A stretch of DNA of 7,008 nucleotides from Candidatus Omnitrophota bacterium (GTDB taxonomy: Bacteria; Omnitrophota; Gorgyraeia; Gygaellales; Profunditerraquicolaceae): assembly GCA_020052635.1 (NCBI GenBank), contig JAGVOR010000131.1, forward strand, positions 1-7,008, written 5' to 3'. Shown one piece after another: positions 1 to 5,462 of the stretch. Below the pieces are notes generated by a model, which was not told the origin of the DNA, made no database searches, and saw only the letters and a program-made list of their open reading frames with translations. How positions within the stretch are numbered: the first letter of the stretch is position 1; the number at the start of each line of letters is the position of its first letter. A program made the translations under genes and the position numbers.

Positions 1-695
1 AAAGCCAGAATATCGGCAAGTTAATTGAAGAAATTTTAATTCTTCATCCCCAGGTTAAAATTTTAGTGATTGACGATAATTCTTCCGATGGCACCGGTGA
101 GCTGGTTAAAACTATGGCGCAAAAGTGTGCGAACATTCAGTTAATGCAGCGTTCGGAAAAACTTGGCCTGGGCAGTGCGCTTAAAGCCGGCTACCGGGCG
201 GCTTTAGATGGGCATTTTGACTGTATTTTGCAAATGGATGCAGATTTTTCTCATAATCCCCAAGAGATAGGGCATCTTTTAAGCGCCGCCGCTTCCGGAG
301 CCGGGTTAGTCATTGGCTCAAGATATAAGGGCGGTTTTAGAGTAAAAAATTGGTCTCTTTTTAGAATGGGTTTAAGTTTTCTAGGTAATTTGTATGCCCG
401 GCTTATCCTGGGCTTTAAAGTTTATGATGCTACCAGCGGTTTTCGGTGTTTTCGATCCGACCTGCTCAAAGAGATTAATTTATCAGCGTTGATCTCTAAA
501 GGCTACGGTTTACAGATTGAAATGACCTATCTGTGTTACCGGCAAGGCTGTTTAATCAAAGAAGTCCCTATTTTATTTACCAGGCGTAAAGCAGGAAGTT
601 CTAAGCTCGATTTCAGGATAATCCTTGAGGCGTTTTTTACCGTTTTAAGGATAAAATTCTTAAGTCAACGTAATAAATCTGCCGGAGTAACTTGA
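1..695 (+). CDS. Polyprenyl-phosphate glycosyltransferase, DPM1-like GT2 family (5' end outside window)
   Basis: Family-2 (GT-A fold) glycosyltransferase of the dolichol/polyprenol-phosphate mannosyltransferase type. Such enzymes move a sugar from a nucleotide donor to a lipid phosphate at the cytoplasmic membrane face, supplying later glycan assembly. The frame is open from base 3 and reads SQNIGKLIEEI before VIDDNSSDGT, the usual DPM1 order, so the GTG at 66 is internal and only about ten N-terminal residues are missing. About 230 residues are visible. Motifs in order are DDNSSDGT (nucleotide binding), LGLGSAL.AGY, the metal-binding DAD in QMDADFSHNP, GSRYKGG, DATSGFRCF, GYGLQIEM and KAGSSKL. 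No C-terminal GtrA-like membrane domain follows, so this is the short soluble or peripheral form. The stop overlaps or nearly abuts the carbamoyltransferase start. The family is confident; the donor sugar is not determinable. Confidence 0.9.
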   Translation, partial: SQNIGKLIEEILILHPQVKILVIDDNSSDGTGELVKTMAQKCANIQLMQRSEKLGLGSALKAGYRAALDGHFDCILQMDADFSHNPQEIGHLLSAAASGAGLVIGSRYKGGFRVKNWSLFRMGLSFLGNLYARLILGFKVYDATSGFRCFRSDLLKEINLSALISKGYGLQIEMTYLCYRQGCLIKEVPILFTRRKAGSSKLDFRIILEAFFTVLRIKFLSQRNKSAGVT

Positions 696-700
696 GTAAA

Positions 701-2518
701 ATGAATATACTGGGTATTTCTTGCTTTTATCATGATAGCGCGGCCTGTCTGGTGCGCGACGGAAAAATTATCGCGGCGGCGCAAGAGGAAAGATTTAGCC
801 GGCTAAAACATGATTCTAATTTTCCGGCAGGCGCTGCGGGCTGGTGTTTAAAACAAGGTGGAGTTTCCGGGCAAGCTTTGGATTATGTAGTTTTTTATGA
901 TAAACCATTGATTAAGTTTGAGCGGTTAATCGAAACCTACTTAAGTTACGCTCCCGGAGGGATAAAGCAGTTTATGCTCTCCATGCCTTTATGGCTTAAG
1001 CAGAAACTGTGGATTCCGGAAATTATCAGGCAAAAACTTGATTATCAAGGTGAGGTTCTTTTTTGCGGGCATCATGAATCCCACGCCGCCAGCGCTTTTT
1101 ATCCTTCGATGTTTAAGCAGGCGGCCTTTTTGACCTTGGACGGAGTAGGGGAATGGGAAACCGCCAGTTTCGGGGTAGGGCGTGATAACGACTTAGAGCT
1201 ACAGGATTATTTGAATTTTCCGCATTCATTAGGGCTGCTTTATTCAGCTTTTACTTATTACACAGGTTTTAGGGTTAATTCCGGAGAATATAAATTAATG
1301 GGCTTGGCCCCTTACGGAGAGCCTCGGTATAAAGATTTGATCCTTAAAGAACTGCTGGATTTAAAAGCCGACGGTTCGTTTAAGTTAAATATGAAATATT
1401 TCGGTTATGCTCATACCTTAAAGATGACTAATCACCGTTTTGACCGTTTATTCAACCAGCCCGCCCGCCAGCCCGAAACCCAAATTACCCGGCATTACAT
1501 GGATGTGGCGGCCTCGGTTCAATCGGTTACCGAAGAGATCATGCTGCGGATGGCCAGGCATGTGAGCAGGATTACTAAAGAGGATAACCTCTGCCTGGCC
1601 GGAGGCGTAGCCTTAAATTGCGTAGGAGTAGGTAAAATATTGCGCCAGGGGATCTTTAAGAAAATTTGGGTCCAGCCGGCCTCAGGAGATGCGGGAGGGG
1701 CGTTGGGGTCAGCGTTATTAGTTTGGCATAAATACCTGGGGCAAAAGCGCGAGGGTGACGGGGTCAAAGATTCAATGCAGGGTTCATTTTTAGGGCCGGC
1801 GTACAGCGATGAAGAAATCGAAAGTTTTTTAAAAACCGGAAATCTTCCGTTTATTAAGTTGGAGGTTTCTAGTTTGCCAGAGACGGTTGCCCGGTTGATC
1901 CAGGAGGGCAACGTAGTGGGGTGGTTTCAGGGGAGGATGGAGTTCGGGCCGCGGGCTTTGGGAGCCCGGAGCATTCTGGCTGACCCGCGGAATCCACAAA
2001 TGCAATCTAAATTAAACCTTAAAATTAAATTTCGCGAATCATTCCGCCCCTTTGCTCCTACGGTTTTGTTGGAGGAAGCGGATAAGTGGTTTGAGTTAGA
2101 AGGGGAAAGCCCGTATATGCTTATCGTTACCCAGGTTAAAGCAGAGAAATCTATTGTAGACAAAGAGCCGCTTCCAGCGGCTTGCGGCTTTGACAAGCTG
2201 AAAATGAAGCGTTCTTTAATTCCTGCGGTTACGCACGTTGATAATTCGGCCAGGATTCAAACCATTCAAAGGGAAGTTAATCCTTTGTATTACGATATGA
2301 TCCGCGAGTTTTTTAAGCAGACCGGCTGCCCCCTGGTGATCAATACTTCATTTAATGTCCGCGGGGAACCTTTGGTTTGTACTCCCCAAGATGCTTTTAC
2401 CTGTTTTATGCGTACGGATATGGATTATTTAGTGATGGGAAACTATCTTCTGGATAAGCGTCTCCAGGACTGCCGGGGTAAAGATGAACCCAGACAGATA
2501 GCCCTGGAGTTAGACTAA
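701..2518 (+). CDS. O-carbamoyltransferase, NodU/CmcH (SxtI-like) family
   Basis: Cytoplasmic enzyme that makes carbamoyl-adenylate from carbamoyl phosphate and ATP and transfers the carbamoyl group to a hydroxyl, often on a sugar. It has 605 residues, full length for the family. The N-terminal Kae1/ASKHA-like domain shows ILGISCFYHDSAACL (2-16), metal-binding histidines in HHESHAASAF (124-133), LDGVGEWE (146-153), GEYKLMGLAPYG (195-206), CLAGGVALNC (298-307) and QPASGDAGGALGSA (325-338). The C-terminal domain shows GRMEFGPRALGARSIL (411-426), FRESFRPFAP (444-453), HVDNSARIQT (512-521) and SFNVRGEPLVCTP (550-562). All key motifs are intact. I chose ATG 701 because homologues begin MxILGI. TTG 692, which overlaps the previous stop, is an alternative that adds three residues; GGAG at 684-687 fits either start poorly. 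Its position before SxtJ- and SxtK-like genes and between two glycosyltransferases suggests a glycan substrate, which is inference. Confidence 0.95.
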   Translation: MNILGISCFYHDSAACLVRDGKIIAAAQEERFSRLKHDSNFPAGAAGWCLKQGGVSGQALDYVVFYDKPLIKFERLIETYLSYAPGGIKQFMLSMPLWLKQKLWIPEIIRQKLDYQGEVLFCGHHESHAASAFYPSMFKQAAFLTLDGVGEWETASFGVGRDNDLELQDYLNFPHSLGLLYSAFTYYTGFRVNSGEYKLMGLAPYGEPRYKDLILKELLDLKADGSFKLNMKYFGYAHTLKMTNHRFDRLFNQPARQPETQITRHYMDVAASVQSVTEEIMLRMARHVSRITKEDNLCLAGGVALNCVGVGKILRQGIFKKIWVQPASGDAGGALGSALLVWHKYLGQKREGDGVKDSMQGSFLGPAYSDEEIESFLKTGNLPFIKLEVSSLPETVARLIQEGNVVGWFQGRMEFGPRALGARSILADPRNPQMQSKLNLKIKFRESFRPFAPTVLLEEADKWFELEGESPYMLIVTQVKAEKSIVDKEPLPAACGFDKLKMKRSLIPAVTHVDNSARIQTIQREVNPLYYDMIREFFKQTGCPLVINTSFNVRGEPLVCTPQDAFTCFMRTDMDYLVMGNYLLDKRLQDCRGKDEPRQIALELD

Positions 2519-2523
2519 TAACG

Positions 2524-2925
2524 ATGGACCCGATTAAAACCGATAAATTAACTTTAAAGAAATTCGGCTTTTTAATGGCGGCAGTTTTACTTTTGGCCGG
2601 CTTGATTGTTTTTATCAAGCACCGCCGAGTTTATCTTCCCGCTGCAGTAACGGCCTTGCTTTTTTTCACCACGGCAATTTTTATCCCGGTTTCGCTGAAA
2701 TACTTTTATATTTTTTGGATTAAGCTTGCCCGCTGCTTAAGCTGGGTGAATACCCGCATATTACTAGGCCTTATGTTTTATGGTATATTTACGCCCCTGG
2801 GGTTGTTCCTGCGCCTTTTTAGGATCGATCTTTTGGAAAGAAAGTTTGACCGGGCCTCTGATTCGTATTGGAAAAGCAGGATGGGGAAAAAAATACCGCC
2901 AACCGACTATCATCGGCAATCTTAG
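2524..2925 (+). CDS. SxtJ-family membrane protein
   Basis: Small integral membrane protein of 133 residues with three probable hydrophobic helices (about 14-31, 38-58 and 78-96). It is assigned to the SxtJ family from the signature WVNTRILLGLMFYG near 74-87, then FTPLGLFLRLF and SYWK at 114-117, ending in a charged, probably cytoplasmic tail. The biochemical role of SxtJ is not established. Family members repeatedly lie next to carbamoyltransferases, as sxtJ lies next to sxtI in saxitoxin clusters. It starts 5 bases after the carbamoyltransferase stop. The nearest SD-like GGAG (2506-2509) is 14 bases away, so translation probably depends on coupling to the upstream gene. A plausible role, by inference, is to hold the soluble carbamoyltransferase at the membrane beside its lipid-linked or exported substrate. 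Confidence 0.85.
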   Translation: MDPIKTDKLTLKKFGFLMAAVLLLAGLIVFIKHRRVYLPAAVTALLFFTTAIFIPVSLKYFYIFWIKLARCLSWVNTRILLGLMFYGIFTPLGLFLRLFRIDLLERKFDRASDSYWKSRMGKKIPPTDYHRQS

Positions 2926-2933
2926 ATTATAAA

Positions 2934-2938
2934 AGGAG
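2934..2938 (+). promoter_or_regulatory. Ribosome binding site of the 52-residue gene
   Basis: AGGAG within AAAAGGAGAA, 5 bases before ATG 2944. It is the best Shine-Dalgarno sequence on the + strand of this window. It decides that the 2944-3102 frame is translated, rather than the longer overlapping frame that opens at GTG 2973, which has no comparable site. Confidence 0.8.
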
Positions 2939-2943
2939 AAGCA

Positions 2944-3102
2944 ATGGCTAAATTTACGATTTTGAAAGAATTGTGGTATCTGCTGAAAACCAGGAAAAAA
3001 TGGTGGCTGACCCCGATCATCGTGATGTTGTTATTGCTGGGAGCGCTTATATTTTTCACCCAATCTTCGGCGGTAGTTCCGTTTATTTACGCTTTATTTT
3101 AA
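2944..3102 (+). CDS. DUF5989 / SxtK-like small membrane protein
   Basis: A 52-residue protein starting MAKFTILKELWYLL. A basic aromatic stretch (KTRKKWW, 15-21) is followed by a single hydrophobic helix (about 25-38) and the C-terminal signature SSAVVPFIYALF. Length, layout and this ending match my knowledge of DUF5989, the family that includes SxtK-like proteins and is usually found with carbamoyltransferase and SxtJ genes. The function is unknown. The basic N-terminus followed by one membrane span suggests an inner-membrane peptide with a cytoplasmic N-terminus, perhaps a small subunit partnering SxtJ or the carbamoyltransferase. It starts 18 bases after the SxtJ-family stop behind a near-ideal ribosome site. 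It overlaps, in another frame, a spurious 5' extension of the next glycosyltransferase, so it is easily missed. Existence is confident; function is inference. Confidence 0.88.
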   Translation: MAKFTILKELWYLLKTRKKWWLTPIIVMLLLLGALIFFTQSSAVVPFIYALF

Positions 3103-3134
3103 AAAAGAGTAAAACAGAAAGCAAAACTATCAAT

Positions 3135-4094
3135 ATGCCAAATCAAGAGAACAATGCTAATTTGCAAACCGCTGCAGCCGCTAATGCGGCGATGACGGTG
3201 AGCGTAATTTTGGTAACCATTAAGGCCAAGGATTATATCTATTCCTGCCTGGATTCTTTGTTTAAACAAACGCATCCGCCTTTTGAAATAATGGTTATGG
3301 ATAATTCGACCGGCTTGGATTCTTTGCCGGTACTGAGCAGCCAATTCCCGGCGGTTAAAATTTATAGCGGGGGAAAGAATTTGTTTTATGCCCGAGCCTT
3401 GAACCAGGGTATCGCCTTGAGCGGGGGGAAATTCGTTCTTTGTCTCAATGATGATGTAATTTTAGACCCGGAATTTATTCAAAAAGGGCTGGAAGGATTT
3501 TTAATCAATGATCGGGTGGGGATGGTGAGCGGGAAAATTTTGCGCCTGGATAAAAAAACCCTGGATAGTGCGGGTTTATTTTTAAGCCCTTGGCGCACGG
3601 CTAAAGAAAGAGGATACGGCCGGCCGGATAAGGGGCAATTTAACAAAAGCGGATTTATTTTCGGGGTAAGCGGAGCGGTTGCTTTTTACCGCAAAGATAT
3701 GTTGGAGGTAATTAAAAAAAGCAGCGGGTATTTCGACAGCAGATTTGAGATGTTTTATGAAGATCTGGATATTGCCTGGCGGGCCCGGAAATACGGCTGG
3801 CGGGCTTATTATCTGCCGGCTGCCGTAGCGTATCATCTTCGCGGGGGTTCCGCGCGGGATGATTCAGGGATCGGTAAAGCCCATGCCCGGCGCTACCTTA
3901 GTGATCAGCTGCACTGTAATTTAATTAAAAACCGCTACCGGACGATAGTCAATAACGAAACTATCCTGGGGTTTTTTCTGCATCTTGTTCCGGTATTAGT
4001 TTATGATTTGGCGGTATGGAGTTATTTAATACTTTTCCGGCCTAAAGTTGTCCGGATATTTTTTAGCCGTTTTCACCAAACCCCAGAAGAATAA
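3135..4094 (+). CDS. Family-2 glycosyltransferase, rhamnosyltransferase (WbbL)-like
   Basis: GT-A fold transferase of 319 residues, probably adding a sugar such as rhamnose to a surface glycan at the cytoplasmic membrane face. It shows VSVILVTIKAKDYIYSCLDSL (nucleotide-binding strand and helix, from residue 22), MDNSTG (55-60), the LNDDV metal site (104-108), the acceptor-side FGVSGAVAFYRKDML (176-190), and FYEDLDIAWRARKYGWRAYY (207-226) with the ED(L)D catalytic-base region. A hydrophobic segment at about 276-301 can anchor it to the membrane. The frame is open back to GTG 2973, but that stretch overlaps the 52-residue gene and has no family similarity. I chose ATG 3135, 32 bases after that gene. 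ATG 3192 (residue 20, directly before TVSVILV) is equally credible, since residues 1-19 are an Asn/Ala-rich tail and neither start has a good ribosome site. The family is confident; donor and acceptor are not determinable. Confidence 0.9.
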   Translation: MPNQENNANLQTAAAANAAMTVSVILVTIKAKDYIYSCLDSLFKQTHPPFEIMVMDNSTGLDSLPVLSSQFPAVKIYSGGKNLFYARALNQGIALSGGKFVLCLNDDVILDPEFIQKGLEGFLINDRVGMVSGKILRLDKKTLDSAGLFLSPWRTAKERGYGRPDKGQFNKSGFIFGVSGAVAFYRKDMLEVIKKSSGYFDSRFEMFYEDLDIAWRARKYGWRAYYLPAAVAYHLRGGSARDDSGIGKAHARRYLSDQLHCNLIKNRYRTIVNNETILGFFLHLVPVLVYDLAVWSYLILFRPKVVRIFFSRFHQTPEE

Positions 4095-4123
4095 CTTAAC
4101 CAACCGGGCTCCAAGAAAAGATT

Positions 4124-4151
4124 TTGACAATTAGCGGTTATGCTTTAGAAT
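4124..4151 (+). promoter_or_regulatory. Sigma70-type promoter of tRNA-Leu
   Basis: A perfect -35 box TTGACA (4124-4129), a 16-base spacer and the -10 box TAGAAT (4146-4151, one mismatch to TATAAT) lie just upstream of the tRNA, giving an expected transcription start near 4158. No terminator is visible between the glycosyltransferase stop at 4094 and this promoter, so operon read-through into the tRNA is also possible. Confidence 0.75.
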
Positions 4152-4169
4152 AGCAAGTGCAATTGATTT

Positions 4170-4250
4170 GCGCGGGTGGTGAAATGGCAGACACGCAAGC
4201 ATGAGGGGCTTGTGCCGCAAGGCTTGGGGGTTCAACTCCCCCCTCGCGCA
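4170..4250 (+). tRNA. tRNA-Leu (anticodon GAG)
   Basis: An 81-base class II tRNA. The acceptor stem GCGCGGG (4170-4176) pairs with CTCGCGC (4243-4249), including one G-U pair, and the discriminator is A4250, typical of leucine tRNAs. The D stem is GTG/CAC (4179-4181/4192-4194) with a GG-containing loop. The anticodon stem CAAGC/GCTTG (4196-4200/4208-4212) carries loop ATGAGGG, so anticodon GAG (4203-4205) reads CUC/CUU. The long variable arm has GCC/GGC closed by GCAA (4214-4223). The T arm is GGGGG-TTCAACT-CCCCC (4226-4242). The bases after the discriminator are CTA, so the CCA end is not encoded and must be added enzymatically. Confidence 0.96.
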
Positions 4251-4252
4251 CT

Positions 4253-4294
4253 AAACTAAAAATCCGCAGACAAAAATCTGCGGATTTTTAGTTT
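4253..4294 (+). terminator. Rho-independent terminator, potentially bidirectional
   Basis: A perfect 18-bp inverted repeat (4253-4270 and 4277-4294) with a 6-base loop CAAAAA, starting 2 bases after the tRNA. The GC core CCGCAG/CTGCGG is flanked by A5 on the left and T5 on the right, so a U tract follows the core on either strand. It should terminate the tRNA transcript and also the convergent signalling operon before it runs antisense into the tRNA. Its last bases TTT merge into the TTTG that leads the first palindromic unit. Confidence 0.88.
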
Positions 4295-4296
4295 GT

Positions 4297-4352
4297 GTCG
4301 AGCGTTTCACACAGCGTGTCAATCTAAGTGTATAATCCAGGCCTAGCTCGAC
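4297..4352. repeat. Palindromic repeat unit 1 of 3
   Basis: Closed by GTCGAGC (4297-4303) and GCTCGAC (4346-4352). After the stem comes GTTTCA, shared with unit 3. The variable middle holds its own hairpin, ACAC-AGC-GTGT (4309-4319). The conserved right half reads CTAAGTGTATAATCCAGG followed by CCTAGCTCGA. No open frame of significance crosses it. The strand and nature (RNA structure, protein-binding palindrome or mobile repeat) are undetermined. Confidence 0.7.
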
Positions 4353-4368
4353 CACCTCCGTTAATTTG

Positions 4369-4428
4369 CACCGAGCGATACAGCAATCGAATATCGTTTA
4401 ACCGTATCATCTAGGTTTGAGCTCGGTG
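4369..4428. repeat. Palindromic repeat unit 2 of 3
   Basis: Closed by a perfect 8-bp stem CACCGAGC (4369-4376) and GCTCGGTG (4421-4428). Inside, GATAC (4377-4381) can pair with GTATC (4404-4408), stacking on the closing stem, and CGA-ATA-TCG (4388-4396) forms an inner hairpin. The right half TTTAACCGTATCATCTAGG matches the other units. It is preceded by TAATTTG, the spacer end shared with unit 3, and it starts 72 bases after unit 1. Confidence 0.72.
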
Positions 4429-4442
4429 TCTTTCGTAATTTG

Positions 4443-4498
4443 CATCGAGCGTTTCAAATAAATTTATTCTAACCGTCCAATTCAGGCTTAGCTCGATG
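4443..4498. repeat. Palindromic repeat unit 3 of 3
   Basis: Closed by a perfect 8-bp stem CATCGAGC (4443-4450) and GCTCGATG (4491-4498), followed by GTTTCA as in unit 1. The variable middle contains the 12-base palindrome AATAAATTTATT. The right half TCTAACCGTCCAATTCAGG includes CTAA, which pairs with the later TTAG. It starts 74 bases after unit 2. The response-regulator stop codon lies about 24 bases beyond its right end. Confidence 0.72.
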
Positions 4499-4521
4499 GA
4501 GCACCCTTGAGCGCTGTGGAT

Positions 4522-5457
4522 TTACGGCAGCTTCTGCCGCTTATCCTTGACGAAGTTACTTCTTTCCATACTTTTAGCCAGTTTTTTTAATTCCGCTCCG
4601 ATTTCACCGATTTCTGCTACGTGGGTAATCTGGCGTAATTCATTAGTCACTACGCCGATTGAAACCGAAAGTAGTTGTATTTGGTGAATTTTACTTTGCC
4701 GGTCATAGCCAATGATAAAACCGTTCTGCCGGTCTTCTTCGTTGTAAAATGAAGGCGAGATTTTATCGAAATCATGGATCACCTTTTCACAGATTTTGTC
4801 CGATATATCGGGGGTGGTGATGATGACAAAATCATCCCCGCCGATATGGCCGACAAAGTCGTCGGGGTTACCTAATTCTTTGGTTGCTCCCAGCAGGATC
4901 CGGGCGGTTTCCCGGATCACCTCGTCCCCGTGTTCAAATCCGTATTTGTCATTGTAAGCTTTAAACTTATCCAAATCGACATAGCAGACGGCAAACAGGG
5001 TTTTGCGGTCGATGCAATTAGAAAGCTCATTGAGGATAGCGACATTGCCGGGCAGCCGGGTTAAGGGGTTAGCTTCCAGGTCTCTTTGGGTTCGCCTTAA
5101 GACCATGCGGATTCTGGCTAAAAGTTCCTTGGGTTCGAAAGGCTTAACGATATAATCATCCGCTCCGGCATCAATACCGTCGATCTTATCGCTGACCTCG
5201 CCTTTCCCGGTGACCATGATGATCGGCAAATGCTGCAGAAGTAGGTCTTTTTTGATTAAATTGCATAATTGGCGCCCGTCCATTTTAGGCATTTTATAAT
5301 CCAAAAGCACCAAGTCCAAAGGTTTAGAACGGATTATTTTTAATCCTTCTTCGCCATCGCGGGCCTCGATTACTTCATAATTCTCTTCCTGAAGGGTAAG
5401 CTTCAGGATATCCCGGATATCCGAATCATCATCTGCAATTAGTATTTTTATGCTCAT
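4522..5457 (-). CDS. Response regulator: receiver domain plus GGDDF-variant diguanylate-cyclase-like domain
   Basis: 311-residue cytoplasmic protein. The receiver domain (1-120) has the acidic pocket DDD (9-11), phospho-acceptor D53 in LVLLDYKMP, T83 in MVTGKG and K105 in DDYIVKPF, all intact. A linker leads to NPLTRLPGN (130-138), the DPLTGLPNR-like opening of a GGDEF domain. YVDLDKFKAYNDKYGFEHGD (159-178) gives the metal and base-binding residues. The signature reads GGDDF (206-210), with Asp where GGDEF/GGEEF enzymes have Glu. The inhibitory RxxD position reads NPDD (197-200), so the product-feedback arginine is missing. It may still make cyclic-di-GMP, or act as a GTP-binding or degenerate effector; activity cannot be settled from sequence. 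It begins 5 bases after the kinase stop with no clear ribosome site, so translation is probably coupled, and the kinase is the likely phosphate donor. Confidence 0.93.
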   Translation of the reverse strand: MSIKILIADDDSDIRDILKLTLQEENYEVIEARDGEEGLKIIRSKPLDLVLLDYKMPKMDGRQLCNLIKKDLLLQHLPIIMVTGKGEVSDKIDGIDAGADDYIVKPFEPKELLARIRMVLRRTQRDLEANPLTRLPGNVAILNELSNCIDRKTLFAVCYVDLDKFKAYNDKYGFEHGDEVIRETARILLGATKELGNPDDFVGHIGGDDFVIITTPDISDKICEKVIHDFDKISPSFYNEEDRQNGFIIGYDRQSKIHQIQLLSVSIGVVTNELRQITHVAEIGEIGAELKKLAKSMERSNFVKDKRQKLP

Positions 5458-5462
5458 CGTAT

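Noticed and set aside
66..68. GTG as the start of the first glycosyltransferase
   Set aside because: It lies inside the family's VIDDNSSDGT motif and the frame is open to the window edge with matching upstream sequence.
1519..2196. Antisense open frames opposite the carbamoyltransferase
   Set aside because: They mirror a strongly conserved coding sequence, have no recognisable domain and no ribosome sites.
2973..3134. N-terminal extension of the second glycosyltransferase from GTG
   Set aside because: It overlaps the well-supported 52-residue gene in another frame, lacks a ribosome site, and the translated stretch has no glycosyltransferase features.
4297..4498. CRISPR array
   Set aside because: The units are diverged palindromes rather than near-identical direct repeats, the spacers are short and partly conserved, and no cas gene is present.
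4297..4498. Integron attC sites
   Set aside because: TCTAAC and CAGGCTTAG look superficially like attC boxes, but the inverse-core and core boxes do not fit in order, their distance is too short, and there are no gene cassettes or integrase.
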